Notes under the pieces: model-generated
Told to the model about the DNA's origin: nothing
Databases searched by the model: none
What the model saw: the letters and a program-made list of their open reading frames with translations, nothing else
Translations under genes and position numbers: made by a program
NCBI GenBank assembly: GCA_029259835.1
Contig: JAJDEL010000453.1
Span: 1-22,914, forward strand
From: Planctomicrobium sp.
GTDB lineage: Bacteria > Planctomycetota > Planctomycetia > Planctomycetales > Planctomycetaceae
Length of the DNA stretch: 22,914 nucleotides
Reading direction: 5' to 3'
Shown here: one piece after another, positions 14,062 to 22,608 of the stretch
Layout: every line of letters begins with the position of its first letter
Position numbering within the stretch: position 1 is the first letter of the stretch

Positions 14062-15555
14062 CTACTCGTCCTGAATCCAGCCCCGTGAGGCTTCAATTGC
14101 TCGGTGCCAGTCGGCGGAGAGTCGGTCTCTTTCCGCGGCCTCCATGCTCGGTTGGAATTCTCGGTCGAGGGCCCATTGTTTCGCTATTTCTGCCTGGCTT
14201 TCCCAGACTCCGACTGCGAGACCGGCGAGGAAGGTGGCTCCGAGAGCAGTCGTTTCCTGAATTTTGGGTCGCATGACTTGAACGCCCAGCAAGCCTGATT
14301 GGAATTCGAGCAGAGCGTTGTTCGCGGTCGCGCCGCCGTCGACTTTCAGGCGACCAAGCGTGACGCCTGATTCTTTTTGCATTGTGTCGAGGACATCCAT
14401 TGATTGAAATGCCATCGACTCCACGGCAGCTCTAGCAATGTGAGCTTTCGTTGACCCTCGCGTCAAGCCGATGATCATTCCGCGTGCGGAAGAATCCCAG
14501 TACGGAGTTCCCAGACCGACAAACGCAGGTACAAAATAAACGCCACCGTTGTCGTCGACGGTCGCCGCCAATGTTTCGACATCTGGAGAGTTCTCGATCA
14601 TTTCGAGACCGTCGCGGAGCCACTGCACGACGGCGCCAGCAACGAAAACGGAACCTTCCAGGCAGTAAGTCACCTCATCACCAATTTGCCAGCCGACGGT
14701 CGTCAGCAAACCTCGCTTGGACGGAACAGGTTTCGATCCGGTATTCAGCAACATGAAACAGCCGGTTCCATATGTATTCTTCGCATCGCCAGCGTTAAAA
14801 CATCCCTGACCGAACGTCGCCGCCTGTTGATCACCGGCACAGCCTGCAATCGGGATTGAACGACCGAACAATTCAGGGGTCGTCTCACCAAAGATTCCGC
14901 TCGAAGGTTTCACTTCCGGCAGCATGCAGCGAGGAACGTTGAGGACGCTGAGGAGTTCGTCGTCCCATTCCATCGTGTTCAAATTGAACAACATTGTCCG
15001 GCTAGCGTTCGAAACATCCGTCGCATGAACTGCGCCGCCGGTCAGTCTCCAGATGAGGAAACTATCAACGGTGCCGCAAAGGATCTCCCCCTGCTCTGCT
15101 CGTTGCCGCAGACCATCAACAGTGTCCAGTAAATACTGAATTTTGGTGCCTGAGAAGTAGGCGTCGACGACAAGTCCGGTTTTCTCACGAATCATCGCTT
15201 CGTGACCATCCGCTTTCAATTTCTTGCAGATCGAATCGGTGATGCGGCTTTGCCAGACAATCGCGTTGCAGACCGGTTTGCCGGTTTTCTTATCCCAGAG
15301 CACAATTGTTTCGCGCTGATTCGTAATCCCGATTGCGGCGATTTGTTCGACATCAACACCGCTCGATTCAATCGCATGCTGAGCAGTTACTAACTGCGAA
15401 GACCAGATCGCCTCTGGATCGTGCTCAACGTGACCAGGCGTCGGGAAGATTTGTTCGAACTCTTCCTGAGCCTGCGAGACAATGCTGCCGTGGTCATCGA
15501 AGAGGATTGCTCGACTGGAAGTCGTGCCTTGATCGAGAGCGAGAATGTATTTCAC
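14062..15555 (-). CDS. glpK: Glycerol kinase
   Basis: 497 residues, the usual length (E. coli GlpK about 500). The GTG at 15553-15555 is chosen because GGAG lies 8 nt upstream and VKYILALDQGTTSSRAI matches the family's start; an in-frame ATG 13 codons earlier has no such site. Motifs in order: DQGTTSSR (phosphate loop), GITNQRET, TYGTGCFML, GGVYFVPAFVGLGTPYWD, and GGATANNALLEFQSGLLGVQV near the C-terminus. It phosphorylates glycerol to sn-glycerol 3-phosphate with ATP, in the cytoplasm. No glpF or glpD neighbour is present, so it stands alone, divergent from the PQQ-repeat gene. Confidence 0.95.
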   Translation of the reverse strand: MKYILALDQGTTSSRAILFDDHGSIVSQAQEEFEQIFPTPGHVEHDPEAIWSSQLVTAQHAIESSGVDVEQIAAIGITNQRETIVLWDKKTGKPVCNAIVWQSRITDSICKKLKADGHEAMIREKTGLVVDAYFSGTKIQYLLDTVDGLRQRAEQGEILCGTVDSFLIWRLTGGAVHATDVSNASRTMLFNLNTMEWDDELLSVLNVPRCMLPEVKPSSGIFGETTPELFGRSIPIAGCAGDQQAATFGQGCFNAGDAKNTYGTGCFMLLNTGSKPVPSKRGLLTTVGWQIGDEVTYCLEGSVFVAGAVVQWLRDGLEMIENSPDVETLAATVDDNGGVYFVPAFVGLGTPYWDSSARGMIIGLTRGSTKAHIARAAVESMAFQSMDVLDTMQKESGVTLGRLKVDGGATANNALLEFQSGLLGVQVMRPKIQETTALGATFLAGLAVGVWESQAEIAKQWALDREFQPSMEAAERDRLSADWHRAIEASRGWIQDE

Positions 15556-15608
15556 CGTGAAAACTCCATAAAGAATAGAAGGGACGGCAATCATCGCACA
15601 GCCCAGTC

Positions 15609-15628
15609 CTGAGCGTCAACTCGCTCAG
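15609..15628. promoter_or_regulatory. Palindrome in the glpK/PQQ-repeat divergent region
   Basis: CTGAGCG (15609-15615) and CGCTCAG (15622-15628) are perfect inverted arms around TCAACT. It lies about 54 bp upstream of the glpK start and 140 bp from the PQQ-repeat gene. It could be an operator or a chance hairpin. Confidence 0.35.
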
Positions 15629-15768
15629 AGCACATCGAATGATGAGCGTTCTGAAAATTGTCGAACCCGACTTTCAGCAGGAAATGCACAATCTCGCCGG
15701 TAGCTTTTGACTTTCTAGCACGCACTTCCAAGAATGCTTCCAACTCATTCATGAAGGAGCTTATTTCA

Positions 15769-17106
15769 ATGTCTCGAACGATTCGCTTTGCAATCTGTTT
15801 TGCTCTGTTTTCAACTCAAGTCATTTCCATTTCTGCCGAAGATTGGCCCCAGTGGCGGGGGACTGGCGGAGATGCTGTCTGGCATGAAGATGGAATTATC
15901 GATTCGATTCCGGAAGATGGTCTGAAAATTCAATGGAGAGTCAAAATTTCCGGCGGATACTCTGGCCCCGCTGTCGTCGGTGATTTGGTGTATGTCACCG
16001 ATTATGTGCGCGAGTCAGGCGATGCCTCGAACGGTCCCGGAACGATCAATCAGTTGCAAGGGGAAGAACGTGTCCTCTGTCTGAATGCAACAACTGGAGA
16101 GATCGTCTGGAAACATGCATACGATTGTCCGTATCGCATTTCTTACCCTGCTGGCCCACGCACAACACCAACTGTTGATGGCAACTACGTTTATACCTTC
16201 GGGTCGGAAGGCCATTTGTTCTGCTTCAACCGCAAAACAGGTGAGATCATTTGGTCCAAACAGTTACGAGATGAATACAAAGCCAAAACACCAATCTGGG
16301 GATTTTCTGCTCACCCACTGGTTCATGGCGAAACGATTTATTGCATTGTCGGTGGACAAGAGAGCGTCGTAGTGGCTCTCAACAAGACGACAGGTGAAGA
16401 AATATGGACGGCTCTTTCAGCGTCTGAAGCGGGGTACTGCCCACCCACGATGATTGAAGCAGGTGGCACCGAGCAGCTATTGATTTGGGACGCGGACAAG
16501 CTAAGTAGTTTGAATCCTGAATCGGGAGAGATTTACTGGTCGCAACCATTGAAGCCTCAATACGCGATGTCAATTATGGCTCCGCAAAAGTCCGGAGACT
16601 TCCTCTTTGCAAGCAGCATTGGCGATGTGGGGGCTCTCTTCAAACTTGATACGGAGAAGCCGTCTGCCAGCATTGTTTGGCGAGGTGATAATCGGTCGGC
16701 AGTTTATTGTGCGAATAGCACTCCATTTTTGACGGATGATACGATCTACGGAGCCGATTGCCGCACTGGTGCCCTGATGGGTGTTGACCTTCAAAGTGGC
16801 AAGCGTCTCTGGCAAACATTCAAGCCAACTACCGGTTCACGAAGAATGGGACATGGAACTGCGTTTATCGTAAAAAACAAAAAGCAGTATTTCCTCTTCA
16901 GTGAAACAGGCGACCTAATCACTGCTCAATTATCCAGAGAAGGTTACAACGAAAACGGAAGGTTCCATGTTCTCGAACCGACAAATGAAGCGTTCGGTCG
17001 AAACGTCGTTTGGACTCACCCTGCGTTTGCAAACGGTCATTGCTATGTGAGAAACGATGAGGAAATTGTTTGTGTTTCACTGAAAGCAGAAGACTACAAA
17101 AAATAA
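15769..17106 (+). CDS. Secreted PQQ-like beta-propeller repeat protein
   Basis: 445 residues from the ATG at 15769, with AAGGAG 9 nt upstream; earlier in-frame starts would bury the signal peptide (MSRTIRFAICFALFSTQVIS then ISA, cut before EDWPQWRG). The mature protein is a series of PQQ/BamB-type blades: DWPQWRG at the N-terminus, CLNATTGEIVWKHAY, YVYTFGSEGHLFCFNRKTGE, VVALNKTTGEEIWTALS, LLIWDADKLSSLNPESGE and GVDLQSGKRLWQTF. In this group such proteins are usually periplasmic and annotated as outer-membrane assembly-like. I see no cofactor-binding residues that would make it a PQQ dehydrogenase. The next gene starts 22 bp downstream, so the two are probably one operon. Confidence 0.9.
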   Translation: MSRTIRFAICFALFSTQVISISAEDWPQWRGTGGDAVWHEDGIIDSIPEDGLKIQWRVKISGGYSGPAVVGDLVYVTDYVRESGDASNGPGTINQLQGEERVLCLNATTGEIVWKHAYDCPYRISYPAGPRTTPTVDGNYVYTFGSEGHLFCFNRKTGEIIWSKQLRDEYKAKTPIWGFSAHPLVHGETIYCIVGGQESVVVALNKTTGEEIWTALSASEAGYCPPTMIEAGGTEQLLIWDADKLSSLNPESGEIYWSQPLKPQYAMSIMAPQKSGDFLFASSIGDVGALFKLDTEKPSASIVWRGDNRSAVYCANSTPFLTDDTIYGADCRTGALMGVDLQSGKRLWQTFKPTTGSRRMGHGTAFIVKNKKQYFLFSETGDLITAQLSREGYNENGRFHVLEPTNEAFGRNVVWTHPAFANGHCYVRNDEEIVCVSLKAEDYKK

Positions 17107-17128
17107 GCATGAACCACGACGGATCGAA

Positions 17129-18115
17129 ATGCGAAATCGAATGACAAAGAATGTCATTGCAATTGGGATGATTGGAATTCCGGACGTCGATGACGATCCG
17201 GTGTTGTGTGCACTGCGATCTCAACAACGAATTCAGCTTTCTGCTGCATTTTCCCCAGTCTATGCAAACGTTGAGACATTCTCACGAAAGAATCAAACTT
17301 CTCCATTTGGAAGCCTGCGCCGAATCGTTAATCACGAGTGTATTCAAGGATTGATCTGGAACCAGCATTTCGACGAGATCGATCATGTGAAATGGGCCTT
17401 CGGAACGGAACCGAAACCAATTCTCGCTCGAAGGCAATTTCTGGAACAGCGTTCAATGGAATCGCTGGTTCATTTGCGCAATCGGGCGGCAAACGAGCAC
17501 GTTGTGATACTTCCAGAGCTTCTGCATCGTTGGACGCCTGCGACTTTACGTTTGCGCGAGTTGATCGCAACCGAAATGGGACCAATTCGCGAAATAACGA
17601 TGACAGTCCAGCATGGTAGCAGCGCTGCTTCACTGGTTCACTCCATCGACTGGATCAGAATGTTAATGGCCCTCAGAGAGGTTACCGTTGTTACAAATCG
17701 AGTAAGCGAATCGGTCTGTCTTGAGTTTGCTCGCGTTGACGGCTTGCCAGCGATTTGCGATTTGAAGATGATGAAAGACGATTCCGGCTCGCTCTCTAAA
17801 AAGGGAGAAACCCCAGCAGCACGAATTGATTGCGAGCGTGGGACGGTCGAAATCCTTTCTGACGATGATTTGAAATGGCGAACAAGCAAAGACTGGACAG
17901 CGGAACATCTCCAAAGTGACCGGTCGGCGGCGGATGTGATGCTCGACTTGTTTGGGCGACGCATTGTTGGAGGGATCGTACCTGTTCCAGATCTGAACGA
18001 ATACTTGCGAAGTTACCGACTCATCGCTGCAATTCGGAACAGTCAGGAAACGGGCGATCCCATCAGTATCGACGACACGTTAATTCCCATCGATCACGGC
18101 GAACTCAGCTTTTGA
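17129..18115 (+). CDS. Gfo/Idh/MocA-like protein lacking the glycine-rich NAD loop
   Basis: 328 residues. The ATG at 17129 is used; a second in-frame ATG at 17141 is as likely. Family features from about residue 130 include LPELLHRWTPATLRLRELIA, TEMGPIREITMTVQHG, SLVHSIDWIRMLM and a closing PVPDLNEYLRSYRLIAAI. They match the alpha/beta substrate domain of oxidoreductases that act on sugars and inositol. The N-terminus (VIAIGMIGIPDVDDDPVLCA) sits where these enzymes carry GxGxxG, but that motif is absent. The EKP-type lysine loop reads GTEPKPILAR. It may bind a ligand without dehydrogenase activity. The last 36 bp overlap the convergent HEAT/haem gene. It follows the PQQ-repeat gene at 22 bp. 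Confidence 0.75.
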   Translation: MRNRMTKNVIAIGMIGIPDVDDDPVLCALRSQQRIQLSAAFSPVYANVETFSRKNQTSPFGSLRRIVNHECIQGLIWNQHFDEIDHVKWAFGTEPKPILARRQFLEQRSMESLVHLRNRAANEHVVILPELLHRWTPATLRLRELIATEMGPIREITMTVQHGSSAASLVHSIDWIRMLMALREVTVVTNRVSESVCLEFARVDGLPAICDLKMMKDDSGSLSKKGETPAARIDCERGTVEILSDDDLKWRTSKDWTAEHLQSDRSAADVMLDLFGRRIVGGIVPVPDLNEYLRSYRLIAAIRNSQETGDPISIDDTLIPIDHGELSF

Positions 18116-19855
18116 TCCATTAGGTCGTTTGAATTCCAGCTTGATGGCATCCGCCTGCCTGGCGTTTGAATCAATTCTCAAAGTGATTGAGTGAATGCCC
18201 GGATCCAGGTGATTCTCAAACGTTTCGCCGGATTCCAACTGTTCGTCGTCCAGCCAGAGTTGAATTCCTTCTGCTGAATTCAATGTTCCTTGAATGACCC
18301 CAACCTTGGAGACATTCAGTTCACCTTGAACGTAAACAACCGGTTGCGAAGTTCGTGTTATCAATTCTTCGAGCGGTAACTCACCGTTCGCTTTCGCATA
18401 TACGGACAACCAGCTTTTCGAACGCAGTACGAGATCCTCAAAGGAAGAAAGTGTCGGAACTTCGTCGATCAACTCTTGTGGAGACTCGGTCAACAGCTTC
18501 CATCTTTGCATTCGCTGCGTGGAACGAATCGCATACTCACCCGGCCTTCCAAGCATTGAGAGGAACTTCGCCAAATCGATGAACTCCGCGTGGGTCATGA
18601 ATTTCACAAGCCCTTTGGGCATGAGCGACTTTCCTTCGATTTCGTCTTCAATATCGTCAATGGGGATCGATGTTTGCTTGCCGGTCGCGTCTTTCAAGAC
18701 AAGTGCATTCGCAGTTCGGTCGGAGACCAGCCCTTGATGAATTCTCCCTGCGGTCGTAACAACAACGCGCGTTGTGTACGCCTCCTTGATCGCTTGATCC
18801 GGATCAAGAACGGACATGACAACATAATCAACAGGTGAACTCGCCCCGATCGCGCTCAGATCAGGACCGATCTGCCCGCCCGCTTTACTGACAGCATGGC
18901 ATTTCATGCAACTCAAATCGTTACGCCGGAAGACACGTTCGCCTCTTGCTGCGTCTCCCTGCTCATTCACTTCGATCACAAGTGCTGCCAACTCTGCCTT
19001 TGTCGGTGGTTTGGGATCACCAGCGATCCCTGCGATTTTGGATAAGACATCGGACAATTCTTTGTCAGTTCGTCCAATCGAAAACATGTGCCGCAGCGCC
19101 AGCTTCGCAACATCTCCCTGAGGAGGGTTTGCCTCAACCGCGGTCGCTAAAACTTTTGAGCCTCCTTCTCGATCAAGAAAACCATCGAGAATTGTCGCCG
19201 GAAGATCTCTTTCGCCAGCGTCCACAAGTGCTTTGGCGGCCAGGCTCGCTGCTGCATCGACATCGATTCTTGACAAAACACGAATCGCCGTTGAACGCTC
19301 ATGAAATGTGTGATCTGCTTGCGCGATATTGCTCAACAACGATTTCGTTTTGTCTGGTGCTATATTCGCCATAGAAAGCAGAGCACTTGTCTGCACCTCG
19401 AAGTTGACCTGGTCATTCGTCGCAATAGATTTTAGTGATTCGAATGCCGCTGGAATGTTCCATTGACCAGCGAGTTGAATTGCAGTCTCGCGAATCTCTT
19501 TTTGGTTGGAGTCAAAAAGCTGGGCAATATCTGAAAGATCTCCGGAAGGTACAACCTTACGCGTTGTCGACGCGTCGGAGAGTTGAAGAAGAGCGCTGCT
19601 CCGTAAATCATTAGGCCAATGGTCAGGCTCGACAATTTGATCGAAGACAAACCGCAAATCGTGCTCGTTGCCACGGTCGCAAATCAGTTTCACGATTGTT
19701 CCCAAACGTTGCTCTGGGACGCGACCACTTTTCAAGAGCTTGAGCATTGATCCAACAGCACTCGGAGGTTCTGCTGCAACGGCGGGCGAGGCCAGCGCGA
19801 ACACATAAATTGAACTCAACAGAATCAACACGAAAACACCAGGACGTTTCAACAT
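18080..19855 (-). CDS. Secreted HEAT-repeat protein with planctomycete haem-binding domain
   Basis: 591 residues from the ATG at 19853-19855 with GGAG 10 nt upstream; it begins a signal peptide (MLKRPGVFVLILLSSIYVFA then SPAVAAE). Residues about 50-290 are HEAT-like helical repeats (ETAIQLAGQW, QTSALLSMANIA, ERSTAIRVLSRI). The haem domain has CMKCH at 316-320 then GGQIGPDLSAIG, YVVMSVLDPDQAI, GRIHQGLV and SLMPKGLVKFMT, whose Met is a likely axial ligand. This is the TIGR02603-type domain of planctomycetes. A C-terminal beta-sandwich follows (about 500-590). It is probably periplasmic electron transfer or binding linked to sugar breakdown; the redox partner is unknown. Its 3' end overlaps the neighbouring gene by 36 bp, tail to tail. 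Confidence 0.9.
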   Translation of the reverse strand: MLKRPGVFVLILLSSIYVFALASPAVAAEPPSAVGSMLKLLKSGRVPEQRLGTIVKLICDRGNEHDLRFVFDQIVEPDHWPNDLRSSALLQLSDASTTRKVVPSGDLSDIAQLFDSNQKEIRETAIQLAGQWNIPAAFESLKSIATNDQVNFEVQTSALLSMANIAPDKTKSLLSNIAQADHTFHERSTAIRVLSRIDVDAAASLAAKALVDAGERDLPATILDGFLDREGGSKVLATAVEANPPQGDVAKLALRHMFSIGRTDKELSDVLSKIAGIAGDPKPPTKAELAALVIEVNEQGDAARGERVFRRNDLSCMKCHAVSKAGGQIGPDLSAIGASSPVDYVVMSVLDPDQAIKEAYTTRVVVTTAGRIHQGLVSDRTANALVLKDATGKQTSIPIDDIEDEIEGKSLMPKGLVKFMTHAEFIDLAKFLSMLGRPGEYAIRSTQRMQRWKLLTESPQELIDEVPTLSSFEDLVLRSKSWLSVYAKANGELPLEELITRTSQPVVYVQGELNVSKVGVIQGTLNSAEGIQLWLDDEQLESGETFENHLDPGIHSITLRIDSNARQADAIKLEFKRPNGSKAEFAVIDGN

Positions 19856-20278
19856 CGACAAGTTACTCCAGGAAGGTCTCATCACTTTGATTCAATGAAA
19901 TCAGAAAAGAATGCGATGGCAGGTCATCCAGTCGCATCATGGGGCGAGAACCCCATGATAATCGAGCGACCGATGAAATGCATCTAAAGCCTGAGACTTA
20001 CAGTGTTTGATGCTCTGTAAGGCAGATGTCGATTACGAGATCAGCACGTGTTTTTCATGTCAGTTTCCAGGATGCCTTGCTTTTCCGATCAGGTAAAATG
20101 GGTGTTTCGGTGAAAGCTTGCGAGCCTTCCCTGTTTCATGCCCTGATCCGAATAAAGATGTGAGCGGCATTTTTCTGCTGATGGCAGACAATCGTTGTCG
20201 ATCAACCTGCTATTCGCCGTTTTAACGGTGTCCCTTCAGAGAGTCTCCACACACCTTCATCCACCGAGGGATTGAAGC
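19856..20278. other. Divergent intergenic region with a 9-bp hairpin
   Basis: No gene is credible here. ATCATGGGG (19936-19944) and CCCCATGAT (19951-19959) form a 9-bp stem with a 6-nt loop, about 80-105 bp upstream of the HEAT/haem gene. There is no T-tract on either side, so it is not an ordinary terminator; an operator or mRNA-leader element is possible. I see no clear promoter pair for either divergent gene. Confidence 0.45.
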
Positions 20279-21268
20279 ATGACGCGTCAGCGACGTTCCA
20301 AGCGCTACCCTCCAAAAAACCTCCTAGTCATTCTCATCGCTTGCGGTGCGTTGGCACTTGTTCACGCCAACTCCGATCCGACAGCGATTGGTGGTAGCCC
20401 AATGGAAGTGAGCGTCTCGATGATGCCACCACTTCTTCAACTCCCTCCTGCTCCCGCTCTGCCTAACCGGGCTTCGAACGCGATTCAAGAAGACGTTGCA
20501 GAAGGAAACGTGACGGTGTCTCACGTTGAAGACCCGATGGTCCTTCACGGGATTTGGGCACTGAAGATGACAGAAACGCTACTACGAAAAGGAACAAAAT
20601 CTTTTGAGACAATCCCCGACTACACGGCTTCGTTCTATAAGCAAGAGAGATTGAACGGCGTGCTCAGTGAAGGTTCAATTATTGAATTCAAAATGAAGCA
20701 TGAGCCATTCAGCGTCTACATGAAATGGCTCAGTGGGAGTGATAAAGGGCAGCAGGCAATTTTTGTCAAAGATCAAAACGATGGAAAATTGCTCGTTCAG
20801 CCTGGAGGCATCAAAGGTCGGCTCACGGGTGTCCTCCCTCTCGATCCAAACGGAAGCCTCGCAATGGCGAAGTCCTTACACCCCGTAACTCAAGTTGGAA
20901 TTCTCGAACTCGCCAGAACGATTTTGAAATACCAGGAAAAGGACCTTGCACGCGGAACCGGACTTCAGTGCCAACTCGTGGATGGACAATCCTTCGATGA
21001 TCGTCCCTGTTATGTCTTCACTTGCGTGTATGAGAGTCCAGAAATCAACAGCGACTATCGCAAATCTATTTTCTACATTGACAAAGAACTTTCAATGCCG
21101 ACTTGCGTTAAGAACTTCTGCTGGGCGAAAGATGCAAACCCAGAGACGATCGACGAAGAGACATTACTCGAGTTCTTTGCCTACTCAGATCTCAAGCTGC
21201 TGAAGAAACTCGACGTCGCAGAATTTGACGCGAAAAATCGAGCTTACCGAATGCGTGTTCGTCGTTAG
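20279..21268 (+). CDS. DUF1571 family protein, membrane-anchored or secreted
   Basis: 329 residues; the ATG at 20279 follows GAGGGATTGAAGC, so GAGGG is about 9 nt upstream. The N-terminus is basic (MTRQRRSKRYPPK) and runs into a hydrophobic segment NLLVILIACGALALVHA that is either a signal peptide or an anchor. A Pro-rich linker (about 50-65) precedes a DUF1571 domain at about 100-320: DYTASFYKQERLNGVLSEG, HEPFSVYMKWLSGSDKG, then KLLVQPGGIKGRLTGVLPLD, NGSLAMAKSLHPVTQVGILE and RPCYVFTCVYESPEINSDYR. DUF1571 has no known reaction and is common in planctomycetes. Two terminator arms follow within 30 bp of its stop. Confidence 0.92.
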   Translation: MTRQRRSKRYPPKNLLVILIACGALALVHANSDPTAIGGSPMEVSVSMMPPLLQLPPAPALPNRASNAIQEDVAEGNVTVSHVEDPMVLHGIWALKMTETLLRKGTKSFETIPDYTASFYKQERLNGVLSEGSIIEFKMKHEPFSVYMKWLSGSDKGQQAIFVKDQNDGKLLVQPGGIKGRLTGVLPLDPNGSLAMAKSLHPVTQVGILELARTILKYQEKDLARGTGLQCQLVDGQSFDDRPCYVFTCVYESPEINSDYRKSIFYIDKELSMPTCVKNFCWAKDANPETIDEETLLEFFAYSDLKLLKKLDVAEFDAKNRAYRMRVRR

Positions 21269-21295
21269 AAAACGTTCGAGTGAAAACAACAAAAC

Positions 21296-21326
21296 AAAGC
21301 CGCAGCGGAAATTCCACTGCGGCTTT
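21296..21326. terminator. Hairpin between the convergent DUF1571 and pilin-like genes
   Basis: AAAGCCGCAG (21296-21305) pairs perfectly with CTGCGGCTTT (21317-21326) around an 11-nt loop that itself holds GGAA/TTCC. The 10-bp stem is flanked by A's on the left and T's on the right, so it can end transcription from both sides. It lies between stops at 21268 and 21366. Confidence 0.8.
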
Positions 21327-21365
21327 GGTCGTTTTGAAGTCGATCTCGATTAAGTCGAGATCAGC

Positions 21366-21692
21366 TTATTTAGGGGCTTCGACAATTGGAGCATCGCAAT
21401 CGATGTCACACTGATTGTCATCGCACTCATCGCGGACGTCGTTGAAAATCGATCCACGAGTGTAGGCAGCGTCTCCACCTTGTCCGAATTGTTTAGCTTT
21501 GCTGAATCCAGTGAAACAGTAGCTCTGATTGAGTTGACCAATCGCATCGGCAACGTCGTTGAGTTCTGAAACAACAGCGTGTTGAATTTCGCTCAAACCG
21601 ACAATCAGGCCGATTACGAGGATGGTCGCCACGAGGACGAGTTCAGCAGAAACGATGAATCCTGCTTCGTCATTTAGAAGTGTACGCAACAT
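21366..21692 (-). CDS. Pilin-like small membrane protein, paralogue A
   Basis: 108 residues, ATG at 21690-21692 in the conserved leader GGGAACTAAAAAATG. The N-terminus MLRTLLNDEAG leads into a hydrophobic helix FIVSAELVLVATILVIGLIV, as in class III/Flp-type or type IV pilins, where a leader is cut before the helix. If cut after Gly11, the invariant Glu would sit at +6, not the usual +5. The helix is followed by QHAVVSELNDVADAIGQLNQ and a C-terminal acidic tail DECDDNQCDIDCD, which with YCFTGF gives four cysteines. I recall such proteins in many planctomycetes, often with no function assigned. A paralogue sits about 0.6 kb upstream. Confidence 0.85.
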   Translation of the reverse strand: MLRTLLNDEAGFIVSAELVLVATILVIGLIVGLSEIQHAVVSELNDVADAIGQLNQSYCFTGFSKAKQFGQGGDAAYTRGSIFNDVRDECDDNQCDIDCDAPIVEAPK

Positions 21693-22278
21693 TTTTTAGT
21701 TCCCTGTTTTGAAGTAATAATTCTTCGATTTTTGAAAAAACTTGAGTATCTGAGCATCTTGAAATCAAGACGACTCGATTCGAAATGGGAAAGGCTGATC
21801 CCCCTTCACATTTCACACTGGTTCAACACCCCGATCCGATGTTGACTCTCACCACGGTTGACAGGTCGGTGTCAACTACGACTACTGAACGCTTCCAATC
21901 AAGCTGTCGCCGTTGCTACGAGAAGCATTCAGGTACGTCCAAAAGTTGATGTTTTCAACATGAGGACGATTCTTCTAAATGCACCGGGCATACCAGAAAT
22001 CAAAACATAGTGGTGAGTGATGGCATCACAAAGAGAGAGCTTTCGTTGAGCATTCGACACAAACTTTTACAAAGCCGGCAGTTGTGTCTGAATTGTCGCC
22101 CCAAAAGAAAGATGCACAAACGCCACGCGAATTGCCCAAGTGTGAGGTGCAAAAGAAACGTGTTCAAAACTCTTAGCAGAATGTTCACTCAGTTTGTTCG
22201 CGATTTCAAACAAGAAGCAACCACTCCGGACAGGGAACCGAAGTGGTCGCTAAAATGATTGATCTGCTTTTGAATTCT
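21693..22278. other. 586-bp intergenic region between the two pilin-like genes
   Basis: No gene is supported; the two short forward and reverse frames at about 22000-22250 overlap and show no family features. GTTGAC occurs at 21841-21846 and 21857-21862 and as its reverse complement at 21871-21876, and GTTGA/TCAAC form arms at 21945-21949 and 21955-21959. This clustering upstream of paralogue A is a candidate regulatory zone, not a proven one. Confidence 0.4.
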
Positions 22279-22608
22279 CTATCGAATTTTCGGTTCTTCT
22301 ACGAGCGGTGGATCGCAATCAATATCGCACTGATTGTTGTCACATTCATCGAGGACATCGACAAAGATCGATCCGCGAGTGTAGGCAGCGACTCCACCCT
22401 GGAATTGCTTAGCCTTTGAGAATCCACTGAAACAATAGCTCTGATTCAAACTTCCAATTGCATCGCCAACATCGTTGAGTTCAGAGACGACGGCGTGCTG
22501 AATTTCGCTGAGTCCAACGATCATTCCGATGACCAGAATGGTCGCGACGAGGACAAGTTCAGCGGAGACGATGAAGCCTGCTTCATCATTGAGTAATGTA
22601 CGCAACAT
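22279..22608 (-). CDS. Pilin-like small membrane protein, paralogue B
   Basis: 109 residues from the ATG at 22606-22608, chosen because MLRTLLNDEAG and the leader GGGAACTTAAAAATG match paralogue A base for base except one. A longer in-frame start at 22662 would add 18 unrelated residues. The helix FIVSAELVLVATILVIGMIV, QHAVVSELNDVGDAIGSLNQ and the acidic tail DECDNNQCDIDCD correspond to paralogue A, with the same four Cys in order. The end is PPLVEEPKIR. The two differ mainly in the loop after YCFSGF and in the last residues, so this is a tandem duplication kept in both copies. Shared unpaired Cys suggest disulfides or metal binding. Confidence 0.85.
   Translation of the reverse strand: MLRTLLNDEAGFIVSAELVLVATILVIGMIVGLSEIQHAVVSELNDVGDAIGSLNQSYCFSGFSKAKQFQGGVAAYTRGSIFVDVLDECDNNQCDIDCDPPLVEEPKIR

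Noticed and set aside
22010..22258. Cys/Arg/Lys-rich forward frame of 82 codons between the pilin-like genes
   Set aside because: It could suggest a zinc-type protein, but it overlaps an equal reverse frame and shows no motif or start context.
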